A DNA stretch of 64,000 nt from Mycolicibacterium doricum (lineage in GTDB: Bacteria > Actinomycetota > Actinomycetes > Mycobacteriales > Mycobacteriaceae), in contig NZ_AP022605.1 of NCBI RefSeq assembly GCF_010728155.1, positions 62,001-126,000 of the forward strand, written 5' to 3'. The translations under genes were made by a program, and so were the position numbers. The notes under the pieces are model-generated. The model made no database searches, was not told where the DNA came from, and saw only the letters and a program-made list of their open reading frames with translations. Below are positions 8,206 to 17,293 of the stretch, piece after piece. Each line of letters starts with the position of its first letter. Position 1 is the first letter of the stretch.

Positions 8206-9196
8206 CGCCGGTGGCCCCTACTTCGACGACCTCGCGGTGGGGCAGGTGTTCGACTCGGCGCCGACGATGACGCTGTCGGCCGGTGCCGCCGCCGTGCACC
8301 AGTCCATTCTCGGCGACCGTCTGCGCTTGGCGCTCGACGCCGAACTCGCCGCCGCGGTCACGGGTGCGACTGCTCCGCTGGCCCACCCCGGCCTGGTGTG
8401 CGACGTGGCGATCGGCCAGTCGACGCTGGCGACCCAGCGGGTCAAGGCCAACCTGTTCTACCGGGGCCTGGCGTTCCACCGCTATCCCGTTCTCGGCGAC
8501 AGTTTGTTCACCCGCACCGAGGTGGTCGGGCTGAAGCAAAACTCGGCGAGACCGGGCCGCGCCCCGACCGGGCTGGCTGCGTTGCGGATCACCACCGTCG
8601 ACCAACTTGGGCGGCGGGTACTGGACTTCCACCGCTGCGCGATGCTGCCGTTGCGCGACGGCGCCGCCGACACCGGACACGCCGACGAGCTGTCGACCGT
8701 CGGCCCCGACACCCCGGTGCCCGACCCAACCGCGGCTTGGGATGCGCAGGCCTACCGCACCCGGGTGCCGTCGCCGTCGTTCGACACCGGGCTGGCCGGA
8801 GCGGTGCTGCACAGCACCGCCGACGTGGTCAGCAGCGCGCCCGAGCTGGCCCGGCTCACCCTCAACATCGCTGCCACACACCACGACTCACGTGTCGACT
8901 CACGTACCGCCGATGGTAGGCGGCTGGTTTACGGCGGGCACACCATCGGGTTGGCGCTGGCGCAGGCGACACGTCTGCTGCCGGACCTGGCGACGGTGCT
9001 GGCGTGGGAGTCCTGTGATCACACCGGCCCGGTGTACGAGGGCGACACGCTCTACAGCACCCTGCACGTCGACGCCGCGAGGCCCCTTGCCGGCGGCCGG
9101 GGTGGCGTGCTCGATCTGCGGACACTGGTCTACGCCGTCGACGAGCAGGCGGACCGGCCCGTGCTCGATTGGAGGTTCTCCGCCCTGCACTTCTGA
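8186..9196 (+). CDS. Double-hotdog MaoC-like dehydratase (Rv0216-like)
   Basis: About 336 residues from GTG 8186. The fold is predicted as two hotdog domains; family landmarks are LYGHIAGGPYFDDLAVGQVF at the start, VKANLFYRGLAFHRYPVLGD in the first half, and NIAATHHDSR with LVYGGHTIGLALAQATR in the second. Related enzymes hydrate enoyl-CoA or similar thioesters, so a role beside the divergent FadE is plausible. The start is uncertain: ATG 8153 and ATG 8135 are in frame, but GTG 8186 gives a length close to the 337 residues recalled for Rv0216, and the extra N-terminal residues look unconserved. No strong ribosome site precedes any of the three. Confidence 0.8.
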   Translation: MTLYGHIAGGPYFDDLAVGQVFDSAPTMTLSAGAAAVHQSILGDRLRLALDAELAAAVTGATAPLAHPGLVCDVAIGQSTLATQRVKANLFYRGLAFHRYPVLGDSLFTRTEVVGLKQNSARPGRAPTGLAALRITTVDQLGRRVLDFHRCAMLPLRDGAADTGHADELSTVGPDTPVPDPTAAWDAQAYRTRVPSPSFDTGLAGAVLHSTADVVSSAPELARLTLNIAATHHDSRVDSRTADGRRLVYGGHTIGLALAQATRLLPDLATVLAWESCDHTGPVYEGDTLYSTLHVDAARPLAGGRGGVLDLRTLVYAVDEQADRPVLDWRFSALHF

Positions 9197-9250
9197 CCGC
9201 GAGCAGACACACTCGGAGTAGACCCGGCAGCACAGTCGAGGCCGACCGGT

Positions 9251-10123
9251 TCAACCGGTGTGGCGATGGTCGACGGCGTAGGCCCGTACGACGGTGTGGG
9301 TGTCGGCACCGAGTTGCAGGAACTCGCGGTCGAGCACTTCGGCCAGGCTGTCGACGGCGGTGGTCATCAGAAGTCCCGCCATCCGCAGCGGTGCCTGGTC
9401 GCTGGCGGTGGCCTCGGCAGCGAGCTGGGTGGCGTAGACCAGGGACGCCGCCAGAGATGCGTCGGCCTCCAGGTCGCGGAAGTAGTAGGTGGCGCTGTAC
9501 TGGTTGAAGTCGTTGCGGGCTTCCACGATGCTGGCCGCCAGCGACGTCAGGACATCGACGGGGACACTGTCGATCGAAAGCCCCGGATCGGCCTCACGCG
9601 CCCGCCGGAGCGTCGACAGTTGCAGTGCCAGCACGCGCCGGCGGTGCAGTGCCGGATAGATCTCGAGCACCCAGGAGACCGCCGCGGTCAGCAGCATGAA
9701 GCCGAAGAGCGCTTCGACGGGAGCGGCCAGTCGCAGTGTCGCCGACGTCGGGACGACATCGCCGAACCCCAGCGTGGCGATGGTGACCAGCGACAGATAC
9801 AGCGAGTCGAGGAATGCATGGCGCTGATTCGGATCCAGCTCGGAGCCGTACGCGAAACCTTCGGGCATCTGAGCCCAGTAGATGAGGGTCCAGCCGAGTA
9901 CGGCGATCCCACCCCAGGCAAGTACCAACATGGCGATGCCGAACGGCCCCGTCAGCCCGGCCATTCGGCGCTGAGGGGGCATTTGACCCAGCAGCCGCCA
10001 GTTCAGCTTCATCACCATCGGCGCGATGCTGCCGTTGCCGACCGGATGGAACATCGTGTGAAACACATCCCGCACGATGAGGGCCACCAGCACGATGCCT
10101 ATCACGGTCGCTGTCCACTGCAT
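9251..10123 (-). CDS. Two-TM potassium channel family protein
   Basis: A 290-residue membrane protein. The pore signature TIATLGFGDVVP, a TxGFGD selectivity filter, lies between hydrophobic segments, with an N-terminal segment (QWTATVIGIVLVALIV) and another (FGIAMLVLAWGGIAVLGW) before it. The cytoplasmic C-terminus from about residue 165 is soluble, with no RCK nucleotide motif visible, so gating is unknown. ATG 10123 was chosen because AGGAGA sits 7 nt upstream; an in-frame start at 10186 lacks this. Ion selectivity for K+ is inferred from the filter alone. It stands on its own, facing the hotdog gene tail to tail. Confidence 0.88.
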   Translation of the reverse strand: MQWTATVIGIVLVALIVRDVFHTMFHPVGNGSIAPMVMKLNWRLLGQMPPQRRMAGLTGPFGIAMLVLAWGGIAVLGWTLIYWAQMPEGFAYGSELDPNQRHAFLDSLYLSLVTIATLGFGDVVPTSATLRLAAPVEALFGFMLLTAAVSWVLEIYPALHRRRVLALQLSTLRRAREADPGLSIDSVPVDVLTSLAASIVEARNDFNQYSATYYFRDLEADASLAASLVYATQLAAEATASDQAPLRMAGLLMTTAVDSLAEVLDREFLQLGADTHTVVRAYAVDHRHTG

Positions 10124-10241
10124 ATAGGCGTCTCCTCGATGACCGGCCGCGCGTCCGCGTCGCTGTCCGTCCATCAAGTCCATCACGAGACCCGCTCGGG
10201 CGGCGGCTCAGCCTCGATGCGTGTCAGTCAGCCCGGAGGCG

Positions 10242-12554
10242 TCAGTCCTCCTTGCGGATCAGCCGCCCGAGCGCCTCGCGGTCCGACGCCAGGAGCTCCT
10301 CGATGCGCGAGCGGTTGACCTCGGCGACGATGATCTCTCCGACGTCCTTGTGCACATCGCTGAAGATGCCGTGCGACTTCATCTTCTCGGTCTGGTAGAC
10401 GTTGTCCTCCGTCGGCGTCACGTAGTACACCGCGTCGGCCTTGAAGCGGTGTACGAGCCACAGGTGGATCAGTGTCATCAACCGCTTCTGGCGCAGTTTC
10501 TCGGCATAGGTGTTCTGGTCGCGCACCGTCAGGATGCTGCGGCCGTGCCGGTCCTTGATCGGATCGACCAGCACGTCGGCGAGTTTCTCCTCGCCGTCTT
10601 CGCGTTCGCCGTAGATGCCGAGTTCGAGCACCTCCCCGCCGGCCCGCCGGGGACGTAGCTGCACCCGCAGCTTTTCGCCGAGCTGGTAGTGCTCGCTCCA
10701 CAGGGCGAGCCATTCCTCGAGCAGTTTCTTGGGAACCTCCGTCTGCACCAGGTGCTGATGCTGGGTGGAACCCTTGCCCATCGCCTTGGTGGTGGCCGTG
10801 CGGCCGGACGACGCGAGCAGCGCCGCATCGCTGCGGGGCCCGCCGACCAGGGTCTGCGGGGTGCGGTAGGGCGACTCGACCAGGCGCATCTTGCGCTGCA
10901 GACGGGCCAGCGCGAGCATTCCGTCCTGGCGCAGGGCGGTGGCGAACTCCTCGGCGGCGACGCCGTCGACCTGGTGTCCGCCGTAGGTGATGAAGTTGAA
11001 GACGAAGCCCATCTTCCCCAGTTCCTGGGGGAACGCCCGCATGTCGTCGTCGGTCATACCGGTGGTGTCCCAGTTGAACGACGGGGACAGGTTGTAGGCC
11101 AGCATCTTGTCGGGGAACTCGGCGTGGATCGCCTCGGCGAACTCCCTGGCGTCGGCGAGGTCGGCGGTCTTGGTCTCCATCCACAGGATGTCGGCGAACG
11201 GCGCGGCGGCCAGCTGTTTGGCGATCGCGTACGGAATGCCCCCGCGGAGTTGGTAATAGCCCTCGGGCGTCTTGGCGAGCTCACAGTCCCATTCGACGTC
11301 GACTCCCAATTCGCGGGCCTTCTTCCCGGCGGTGTACAGCGATGCCCGCTTGGCGAAATGCTGCCACTCGTCGACGCCCATCCCGTACGCCTCGCCGTCG
11401 CGTTCGGCGAACTGCAGCCGGGCGGCCACCGCCTCGGCGTACGTCTTGAGCCCGGCGTCCTCTTCCCACGCGGCGATGAACTGCGATTCGACGTCGTCGT
11501 AGAGCGCGTCGTTGCCGGGGTCGCCGTCGGACCGCCACTGGTCGGCCGCCTTGGCGATGACGTCGGCCAAGCCGTGACGTTGCAGCCAGGCGCGCGCCGT
11601 GTCGTATTCCCCGTCGGGCAGCCAGTAGAGCAGGTGGCCGTTGAGCGCGGAGACTCCCGCGTCGTAGAAACTGCGCATCATCGCCAGGAAGCACGACTTG
11701 TACGACGGGATGGACAGATTCGTCGCGCCGAGCAGGAACGGCTGGTCGCGTTCGTCGGCGCGGCTGTCGATCAGGTTCGCGGCCTCGGCGTCGGTGCGGG
11801 CGACGACGATGCCCGGCACGCCCATGATGTCGAGCTGGAACCGGGCGGTGTTGAGACGTTTGATCTGTTCGTCCGACGGCACCAGCACCTTGCCGCCCTG
11901 ATGTCCGCACTTCTTGGTGCCCGGGCGCTGATCTTCGATGTGGTATCCGGGCACCCCGGCCTCGACGAACCGCCGGATCAGGTTGCGGATGTGGGGATCA
12001 CCGCCGTGACCGGTGTCGGCGTCGGCGATGATGAACGGCCGGAAGTCGACGGGAGGCCCCGCTGCCGCCAGTTGCTGGCTGTTCATCCGCAATCGCAAGT
12101 AGTGCTGGTTGCGGTCGGCGGTCAGCAGTGCGCGCACCAGACCGGCGGCCTCGTCGGGCACCTGGCTCAGCGGGTAGCTGGCCAGATCGGGACCTGGATC
12201 CTCGTCGGTGGACCCTTTGGCCGAGGTGGCCCAACCACCGAGGTAGATGCCCTCGATGCCGACCCGTTTCATGGTCACGGCCTGGCCGGGGGAGTAGGGG
12301 CCGAAGGTCGTGATGCTCTTGGACTGGTCGAACAGTTCACGAAGGCGCGGGTAAAACGCCTTCGCGGCCTCCCGTGCCACGGTGTAGTCGACGGGGATCG
12401 TGCCGCGCTGTTCGACGACCTGCCGGGCCGTGTAGAGCCGCGTGATGCCCTCGAAGCGCGAGCTGTCGAAATAGCGCTGAGTGTCGGCGACCTCCTGGTC
12501 GAAGGCCGTGACGGCCTGCGCTGGCGTCGCCTGAGATTCCGTGTCGATGGTCAC
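10242..12554 (-). CDS. icl2: Isocitrate lyase 2 (long form)
   Basis: A 770-residue enzyme cleaving isocitrate to glyoxylate and succinate; the mycobacterial enzymes also act as methylisocitrate lyases. The catalytic loop [10 protein letters not shown] has its Cys at residue 216. Metal and substrate motifs [12 protein letters not shown] and NLSPSFNWD are present, as is a C-terminal extension of about 170 residues typical of the long ICL2 form (766 in M. tuberculosis). GTG 12554 was chosen because GAGGAG lies 7 nt upstream; the open frame continues 19 codons further without a better site. ICL2 and PckG together support growth on fatty acids, matching the many fadE genes here. No clear regulator site was found upstream. 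Confidence 0.95.
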   Translation of the reverse strand: MTIDTESQATPAQAVTAFDQEVADTQRYFDSSRFEGITRLYTARQVVEQRGTIPVDYTVAREAAKAFYPRLRELFDQSKSITTFGPYSPGQAVTMKRVGIEGIYLGGWATSAKGSTDEDPGPDLASYPLSQVPDEAAGLVRALLTADRNQHYLRLRMNSQQLAAAGPPVDFRPFIIADADTGHGGDPHIRNLIRRFVEAGVPGYHIEDQRPGTKKCGHQGGKVLVPSDEQIKRLNTARFQLDIMGVPGIVVARTDAEAANLIDSRADERDQPFLLGATNLSIPSYKSCFLAMMRSFYDAGVSALNGHLLYWLPDGEYDTARAWLQRHGLADVIAKAADQWRSDGDPGNDALYDDVESQFIAAWEEDAGLKTYAEAVAARLQFAERDGEAYGMGVDEWQHFAKRASLYTAGKKARELGVDVEWDCELAKTPEGYYQLRGGIPYAIAKQLAAAPFADILWMETKTADLADAREFAEAIHAEFPDKMLAYNLSPSFNWDTTGMTDDDMRAFPQELGKMGFVFNFITYGGHQVDGVAAEEFATALRQDGMLALARLQRKMRLVESPYRTPQTLVGGPRSDAALLASSGRTATTKAMGKGSTQHQHLVQTEVPKKLLEEWLALWSEHYQLGEKLRVQLRPRRAGGEVLELGIYGEREDGEEKLADVLVDPIKDRHGRSILTVRDQNTYAEKLRQKRLMTLIHLWLVHRFKADAVYYVTPTEDNVYQTEKMKSHGIFSDVHKDVGEIIVAEVNRSRIEELLASDREALGRLIRKED

Positions 12555-12674
12555 CGTGGCGCTCCTCGTTGAGCCGTGTGCGTCGAGGACCCGGAATTCG
12601 GGACCTTCCATATGCCCGACGATACGACGGTCGGCTTCCCGAAGTCGTTACGTTGGACCAATGACGAAAGAAAG

Positions 12675-12785
12675 ATGAAGCTCACCGGATTCACCGCACT
12701 GGTGACCGGAGCCAGCGGCGGCATCGGCGAGGAGGTCGAAGCAACGCTGGCCCGACCCAGCGTGCCCGAGCTTACCAACCGCTGA
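12675..12785 (+). pseudogene. Remnant of a short-chain dehydrogenase N-terminus
   Basis: The 36-codon frame reads MKLTGFTALVTGASGGIGEE and then VEATLARPSVPELTNR before a stop. The first 26 residues are the Rossmann TGxxxGIG motif of a short-chain dehydrogenase; the rest of the enzyme is missing. It lies alone between icl2 and a small hypothetical gene. Best read as the stump left by a deletion, though a translated micropeptide cannot be excluded. Confidence 0.65.
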
Positions 12786-12822
12786 CTGGTTACCGTGCCG
12801 CCACGGTGGGCACCCATGGCGT

Positions 12823-13158
12823 ATGGCTAACCGTGACGACCTCCCGCTGAGGGACTACGACCAGCTGGCGCTGCCCGATCTGCGGCATCGCATCCGATCA
12901 CTCGACGAACCCCAGTTGCGATCGCTGTTCGACCACGAGACCGAGCACGGCAACCGCATCCCGGTGCTCGAGGTCCTCCACGCCCGGCTCCAGGAACTGC
13001 ACGACGGTGCGGAGCCGTCGGGCGGTGACCAGTCCAACGCCCCCGGCGTGACTGGGACCCCGGGCGGCTCGCAGGTCCAGGAGTCGACGGCGGCCCGGTC
13101 GAACACGCCGCTGCGGCACGGCGTCGCGTACCAGACGCCGACGCGAGGGAAACCCTGA
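12823..13158 (+). CDS. Conserved mycobacterial hypothetical protein, 111 aa
   Basis: I do not recognise a named function. The N-terminal half (LPLRDYDQLALPDLRHRIRS, then LDEPQLRSLFDHETEHGNRI and VLEVLHARLQEL) is predicted strongly helical and charged. It looks like a small compact three-helix domain. The C-terminal half from about residue 62 is rich in Gly, Ser, Pro and Gln and probably disordered. No signal peptide, membrane segment or cysteine is seen. ATG 12823 gives MANRDDLPLRDYDQL; codon use is typical of the window. It precedes a single-pass membrane protein on the same strand but is separated by about 200 bp, so a shared transcript is uncertain. Confidence 0.75.
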   Translation: MANRDDLPLRDYDQLALPDLRHRIRSLDEPQLRSLFDHETEHGNRIPVLEVLHARLQELHDGAEPSGGDQSNAPGVTGTPGGSQVQESTAARSNTPLRHGVAYQTPTRGKP

Positions 13159-13365
13159 GGAACCGCGGAAGACTCCCGCCGGCTCTCCGCGGTGGCGGGC
13201 CGATACCGGGAAACGGATCTGGGCGCCCCGCAACCATTTCGGCCACCGTCGGTGAGCGCCGGTGTCGCGGCCCGGCGGCCACCCGTAGCTCGTTGCGCTC
13301 ACCACGATGATCATCGACGCGTGACGACATGTTTTTCCAGCGCCGCTCGCGGGCACAGTGTCGGC

Positions 13366-13611
13366 ATGGACAAGGTGACTCGGCTCCGGCACGCCCAACA
13401 GCGACTCCTCAAGGTGCAGAGGCGGCTGTGGCTTGCGCAGCTCGCAATGTGGCCGACGCTGATCGTCACCGGGGTGGTCACCGTCGCCGGCGCGGTGTGG
13501 CTGCTGCGCAGGCGTTCCGCCGGGGGACGGCACGAACTGCCGGAGTCGCCCGGTGCGCATCGGGTCGAGACCGCCGCAGAACACGACGGGCAGGGCATGG
13601 TTCCGAGTTGA
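13366..13611 (+). CDS. Small single-pass membrane protein, 81 aa
   Basis: The product starts MDKVTRLRHAQQRLLKVQRR, a basic amphipathic helix, followed by one membrane span (LAMWPTLIVTGVVTVAGAVWLL), an RRR stop-transfer cluster and a short polar tail. The layout suggests an N-out or helix-inserted small inner-membrane protein; there is no recognisable catalytic motif. The frame runs upstream to 13192, but the extra part looks non-coding in composition and ATG 13366 gives the compact protein. It ends 5 bp before the convergent DUF1206 gene. Function unknown. Confidence 0.6.
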   Translation: MDKVTRLRHAQQRLLKVQRRLWLAQLAMWPTLIVTGVVTVAGAVWLLRRRSAGGRHELPESPGAHRVETAAEHDGQGMVPS

Positions 13612-13615
13612 GCGC

Positions 13616-14446
13616 TCACATCCGCGCGTAGCGGGTGAGCGCGAAGCTGTACAGACCGTAGGCGGCGAAACCCGCCGCGGCGATCCCTATCAGCACCGGT
13701 CCGAACGGCATCTGCCCGAGCGCCTTGACGGCGCCGTCGAGCCCGGTGGCCTTCGACGGATCGGCCCGCACAGAGGCGACGACCACCAGCGCACCGGCGA
13801 CCGCAAGCACCACACCCTCCGCGACGTGACCCGAGGCTCCGAGCACCGTGAGCAGTCGCCCACCGGAAATGTTGAGGTCGTCGCGGAACCGCCGCGAGGC
13901 ACCCTTGAACGCGAAGTAGCAGCCCACCGCCGTGACGCCGAGGCCGATCAGGGCGAGCGCCGCCTTACCCTCCGGCGTGCGCATCAGCCAGGTGCTCAGC
14001 CCGACGGTCCGCTGCGCGCTGGAATCGCGGCTGCCGAGCGCGAACTGCACGGCCATCGCCGCCACCGCGGCGTACAGCACCCCGAGTCCGAGCGCCTTGA
14101 GCCGGTTGACCATCAGGAAGTCGTCGGGGTTAGGGTTGGGCTGGTGGTGCTCAGTGGGATGCAGCCCGAGAACGGTTTCCGCCAGCCGCCACAGCGTCAG
14201 CGGCACCAACGCCACCGCGACCCCCCACAGCGCCAGGAACCCACCGTGGGTCTGCGCGAGGGTGGCCAGTGCACCGGACTGGTCCGCGTCGCCGCTGCCC
14301 GACCCGATCGCGATGCGAAAGATGATGTAGGCGATCAGCAGATGCAGCATTCCGTTGATCAGATAGCCGACGCGGGCCGCGATCTGCGCGCCCCGTTGGT
14401 TCGTCGCACTGCGAACCGCACCGGCGGCGCCGGTCTCATCTGTCAC
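13616..14446 (-). CDS. DUF1206 family membrane protein
   Basis: A 276-residue integral membrane protein with three repeats of a two-helix unit, the DUF1206 architecture. The first repeat is AARVGYLINGMLHLLIAYIIF, the second starts LKALGLGVLYAAVAAMAVQFALG, the third GASGHVAEGVVLAVAGALVVVA. Each begins with a G/A-x-G or YxxxG pattern. Biochemical role is unknown; the family is often near stress genes in actinobacteria, and here a CsbD-like stress protein is encoded just upstream on the same strand, 14 bp away, so the two may be cotranscribed. GTG 14446 is the start used. Confidence 0.88.
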   Translation of the reverse strand: MTDETGAAGAVRSATNQRGAQIAARVGYLINGMLHLLIAYIIFRIAIGSGSGDADQSGALATLAQTHGGFLALWGVAVALVPLTLWRLAETVLGLHPTEHHQPNPNPDDFLMVNRLKALGLGVLYAAVAAMAVQFALGSRDSSAQRTVGLSTWLMRTPEGKAALALIGLGVTAVGCYFAFKGASRRFRDDLNISGGRLLTVLGASGHVAEGVVLAVAGALVVVASVRADPSKATGLDGAVKALGQMPFGPVLIGIAAAGFAAYGLYSFALTRYARM

Positions 14447-14460
14447 CGAGGGTTGACCGG

Positions 14461-14655
14461 TCAGTACCCGCGGGGCCGCCGGCGGGAACGGAAGGCGTCC
14501 TTGACCTTCTCGCCGGCTCGCTTGAGGTGAGCGATCCGCTCGTCACTGCGACCCCGTGCCCGCATGTTCGGGTCGTCGATCGCGCTGCCCGTCGCAGCCC
14601 GCATGCGGCCCTGGATCTGCTGCATCTTGTTCCTCGCCTTGTCGCCGACACCCAT
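14461..14655 (-). CDS. CsbD-like small stress protein, 64 aa
   Basis: MGVGDKARNKMQQIQGRMRA followed by ATGSAIDDPNMRARGRSDE matches the CsbD pattern G-x-x-D-K-x-x-N-K-x(4)-G and its second helix. These small charged proteins are general-stress (sigma-B type) products of unknown mechanism. The C-terminus is unusually basic (RSRRRPRGY). ATG 14655 is preceded by GAGGG at about 8 nt; the frame is open further upstream into a repeat region that is not protein-like. It is followed closely by the DUF1206 gene. Confidence 0.8.
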   Translation of the reverse strand: MGVGDKARNKMQQIQGRMRAATGSAIDDPNMRARGRSDERIAHLKRAGEKVKDAFRSRRRPRGY

Positions 14656-14755
14656 GTCATCACCCTCGGATCTCGGTGCCCCGGTAGTCGAGACGCTCGA
14701 GAGGGGGTCTACCCGTTCCGAGTCGACTTCACCAGCATCGCCGACCTCAGTGCGG

Positions 14756-14830
14756 CCTCCCCACGGTGCCCCTCCCCACGGTGCCCCTCCCCACGGTGCC
14801 CCTCCCCACGGTGCCGCTTCCCCACGGTGC
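14756..14830. repeat. 15-bp tandem repeat, four perfect copies plus a fifth degenerate
   Basis: CCTCCCCACGGTGCC is repeated at 14756, 14771, 14786 and 14801; a variant follows to about 14830. It lies between the CsbD-like gene and the fadE pair. Frames through it exist on both strands but give low-complexity peptides, so I treat it as non-coding. Confidence 0.95.
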
Positions 14831-14922
14831 GCCGCCGCCGGGCGCAGTGAGCAGATTCGGCTCGACACCGCCGCCCAGCGCATCGACGAGGTGCTCGACA
14901 GCTAGCGAGGTGCTCGGCGGAG

Positions 14923-15933
14923 CTACGGCCCGACAAGCACATCCCACGGGTCGCCGGCGGACAATGCGAGCCGTCCCAGCTCGCGGGCGTGCCGAGCGGT
15001 GGGGCCGAAGTCGTCGACCCAACCGCGGGCTCGCATCGTGGACAGCCACAGGGGGTGTTCGACCGTGACGCCGATCGCCCCGTGCAACTGATGGGCGATC
15101 GTGGTGACCGGTTCGACGGCGCGCCCGACGGTCACTTTGGCAACGGTCACCGCATAGTGCGTTGCGGGCGCGCCGAATCCGTACTGGGCGGCCGCCGCGA
15201 CGGCGAGCTCCGTGGTGGCGCGTGCACGTTCGACCTCGCCGGCCATGGCCGCGAGCGCATGCTGGACGGCCTGGAACTTGCTCAGTGACCGGCCGAACTG
15301 GACCCGATCACGGGTGTGGGTGGCGGTCAGGTCGGCGGCGGCGTCGAACGCGCCGACGGTCTGGACGCACCGTGCCCACGCGCCACGCCGCATCAACTCG
15401 TCGGTGAACGCCGGATCTAGCCGGACGCAGGCGTTCTCGGCGACGTCGACGGTGACCTCACCCCGTGGCTCACCGGCCAGGTCCATCCCGTCGACGATCA
15501 CCGGATCGTCGAGCGCCGAAACGTAGAGGGCTTCGGCTGAGCGCACGGCAGCCACCACCGTCGCGTCACGCGGCCACGGCACCCGGTGTGCGGCACCGAC
15601 GACCCGCCCGTCGCTGACCGTGCCCGCGCACACGGCCACGGTCAGCGGACCGGAAGCGGGTACGTCGACGCCGGCCTGACGGGCCAGCCATGCGGCCAGG
15701 AGATCGGTCTCGGCCGCCGGCACGGCGGCACTGCGCCGCGCGAGGCCGGCCAGCACGACCGCCGACTCGGCGGGTCCGGCGCCCTCTCCGGTGGTCAAGC
15801 GGCTCAGACCGGTCTCCTCGAGGTGGCGCCACAGAGCGGCGTCGAAGGTTTCCGGGCGGGTGCGCTGACCCATCCGCGCGTCATACGAGCGGCGCGCCAG
15901 ATTGTCGACCAGGACGCGTAATTCGGCGCTCAT
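14923..15933 (-). CDS. Acyl-CoA dehydrogenase, small subunit type
   Basis: A 336-residue protein of the acyl-CoA dehydrogenase fold, shorter and more divergent than a classical FadE. The N-terminal domain is reduced; the C-terminal four-helix region is recognisable (TRDRVQFGRSLSKFQAVQHA, then QLHGAIGVTVEHPLWL). The Arg and Gln positions in DRVQFGRSLSKFQ normally touch FAD. The catalytic-Glu C-terminal motif is absent. Small, divergent FadEs paired with a second FadE occur in actinobacterial heteromeric enzymes such as the steroid side-chain dehydrogenases, so an alpha2beta2 complex with the upstream gene is inferred. ATG 15933 overlaps the last mini-ORF of the 32-bp repeat array by ATGA. Confidence 0.85.
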   Translation of the reverse strand: MSAELRVLVDNLARRSYDARMGQRTRPETFDAALWRHLEETGLSRLTTGEGAGPAESAVVLAGLARRSAAVPAAETDLLAAWLARQAGVDVPASGPLTVAVCAGTVSDGRVVGAAHRVPWPRDATVVAAVRSAEALYVSALDDPVIVDGMDLAGEPRGEVTVDVAENACVRLDPAFTDELMRRGAWARCVQTVGAFDAAADLTATHTRDRVQFGRSLSKFQAVQHALAAMAGEVERARATTELAVAAAAQYGFGAPATHYAVTVAKVTVGRAVEPVTTIAHQLHGAIGVTVEHPLWLSTMRARGWVDDFGPTARHARELGRLALSAGDPWDVLVGP

Positions 15934-16061
15934 CGGTGTCCTCGGCTCTTCGCGCAAGCGCTCATCGGTGCCCTCGGCTCTTCGCGCAAGCGCTCATCGG
16001 GGTTGTCGGCTGTTCGCGCAAGCGCTCATCGGTGCCCTCGGCTCTTCGCGCAAGCGCTCAT
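15926..16061. repeat. 32-bp tandem array carrying four overlapping 11-codon mini-ORFs
   Basis: The GCGCTCAT landmark recurs at 15926, 15958, 15990, 16022 and 16054, exactly 32 bp apart. Read on the minus strand, each unit has GAGG(G/A)CACCG before ATGAGCGC. From ATG 16061, 16029, 15997 and 15965 run frames of 11 codons (MSACAKSRGHR, with one copy MSACANSRQPR). Each TGA overlaps the next ATG as ATGA. The first ATG overlaps the stop of the upstream fadE, and the last stop overlaps the start of the downstream fadE. The unit thus carries a ribosome site plus a start codon. Confidence 0.95.
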
Positions 16062-17215
16062 CGCGCTCCCAGCCCGCGGGCCACCACGTCTCGTAACACC
16101 TCATTGGTCCCGCCGCGCAGGGTGAACAACGGGGAGTGCAGGCGGCCCGTGGCCAGCAAGCCGCGCAACCGGTCAGCCTCGGGCGCGTGCTCGTCGAGGT
16201 AGGTGAGCAGATCGGCGACGATCTCCACCGACTCCTGTTCGAATCTGGTGCCCAGGTCCTTCACCAACGCCGCCCTGGTGTTCGCGTCACGCCCTTCGGA
16301 GAGCTCACGCGCCACCGAGATCGACAGCTGCCGCAGCGATACCATTCGGGCCATCAGGTCGCCCACCTCGGCGGTGGTGCGCTCGTCGACGTCGCCACGC
16401 CCGAGGGCGGCCAGCGCCTCGAACACCAGCGTCGCCGTCGACAGGATCCGTTCCGGGCCGCTGCGCTCGAATCCAAGTTCGGCCGTCACCTGGCGCCATC
16501 CGTTCCCGATCTCACCGAGCACATCGGCGTCCGGGACGAACACCCCGTCGAACAGCACCTCGTTGAAGTGGTGTTCGCCGTTCATCAGCACGATCGGGCT
16601 GATCGTCACCCCGGGTGAGTCGGTCCGGACGATGAATTGGCTCAACCCGGCGTGCCGGTGGTCACGGTCGACGGGGGCCGTGCGCGCCAGCACCACGACC
16701 TGGTCGGCGACGTGGGCTCCGCTGGTCCACACCTTCGTCCCGTCGATCCGCCAGCCGCCGCGGACCTCGGTGGCGCGAGTGGCAACCGCCGCCAGGTCCG
16801 AACCGGCTCCGTGTTCGCTCATCCCGATCGCGGAGGACAACCGGCCCGCGGCGATGCGGGGCAGCAGTCGACGGCGCTGTTCCTCGCTGCCGTACGTCAG
16901 CAGTCCGGGCGCCACCTGCCGGTCGGCGATCCAGTGCGCGGCGACGGGCGCGCCGTGTGCCAGCAGTTCCTCGGTCACCACGTAGCGGTGCAGATGCCCG
17001 ACCCCGTGCCCGCCGTACTCGGTGGGGATGGTCAGGCCGACGAACCCGGCCTCGGCCAGCCGCACGCTGAACTCCGGATCCCACGCCGCCAGCCAGCAGT
17101 CGACGGCCGGCTGCCAGCCGTACGCCGCGCGATCGGCGGCCAGGAACTCCCGGATCGACGTCCGCAACGTCGCCAGGCCGTCGTCGTTGGCGCACAGCGC
17201 CTCGAATTCACCCAC
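16058..17215 (-). CDS. Acyl-CoA dehydrogenase, large subunit type (FadE)
   Basis: A 385-residue acyl-CoA dehydrogenase. Landmarks: GFVGLTIPTEYGGHG, AIGMSEHGAGSDLAAV (substrate/FAD loop), KVWTSGAHVADQ, and GNGWRQVTAELGFERSGPER. The C-terminal motif reads LRGGTNEVLRD: the position that carries the catalytic Glu in MCAD-type enzymes is Gly368. The Glu in the GFERSGPER region may serve instead, as in isovaleryl-type and heteromeric enzymes; this is inference. Its stop overlaps the first mini-ORF of the 32-bp array, so it is coupled to the smaller FadE downstream. GTG 17215 is used as start; no strong ribosome site was seen. Confidence 0.88.
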   Translation of the reverse strand: MGEFEALCANDDGLATLRTSIREFLAADRAAYGWQPAVDCWLAAWDPEFSVRLAEAGFVGLTIPTEYGGHGVGHLHRYVVTEELLAHGAPVAAHWIADRQVAPGLLTYGSEEQRRRLLPRIAAGRLSSAIGMSEHGAGSDLAAVATRATEVRGGWRIDGTKVWTSGAHVADQVVVLARTAPVDRDHRHAGLSQFIVRTDSPGVTISPIVLMNGEHHFNEVLFDGVFVPDADVLGEIGNGWRQVTAELGFERSGPERILSTATLVFEALAALGRGDVDERTTAEVGDLMARMVSLRQLSISVARELSEGRDANTRAALVKDLGTRFEQESVEIVADLLTYLDEHAPEADRLRGLLATGRLHSPLFTLRGGTNEVLRDVVARGLGAR

Positions 17216-17293
17216 TGGTGGTGAAGTGTAGTGAGCACGGTCTGTGCCATGGACTCACACCACCGATGGACGGCAAACCAGAATCTGTTGCAG

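Noticed and set aside
12898..13584. 228-residue minus-strand frame
   Set aside because: Composition is antisense-like and it covers two better plus-strand genes.
15926..16061. Regular 32-bp repeats as a CRISPR array
   Set aside because: Units are directly abutting, with no spacers and no cas genes.
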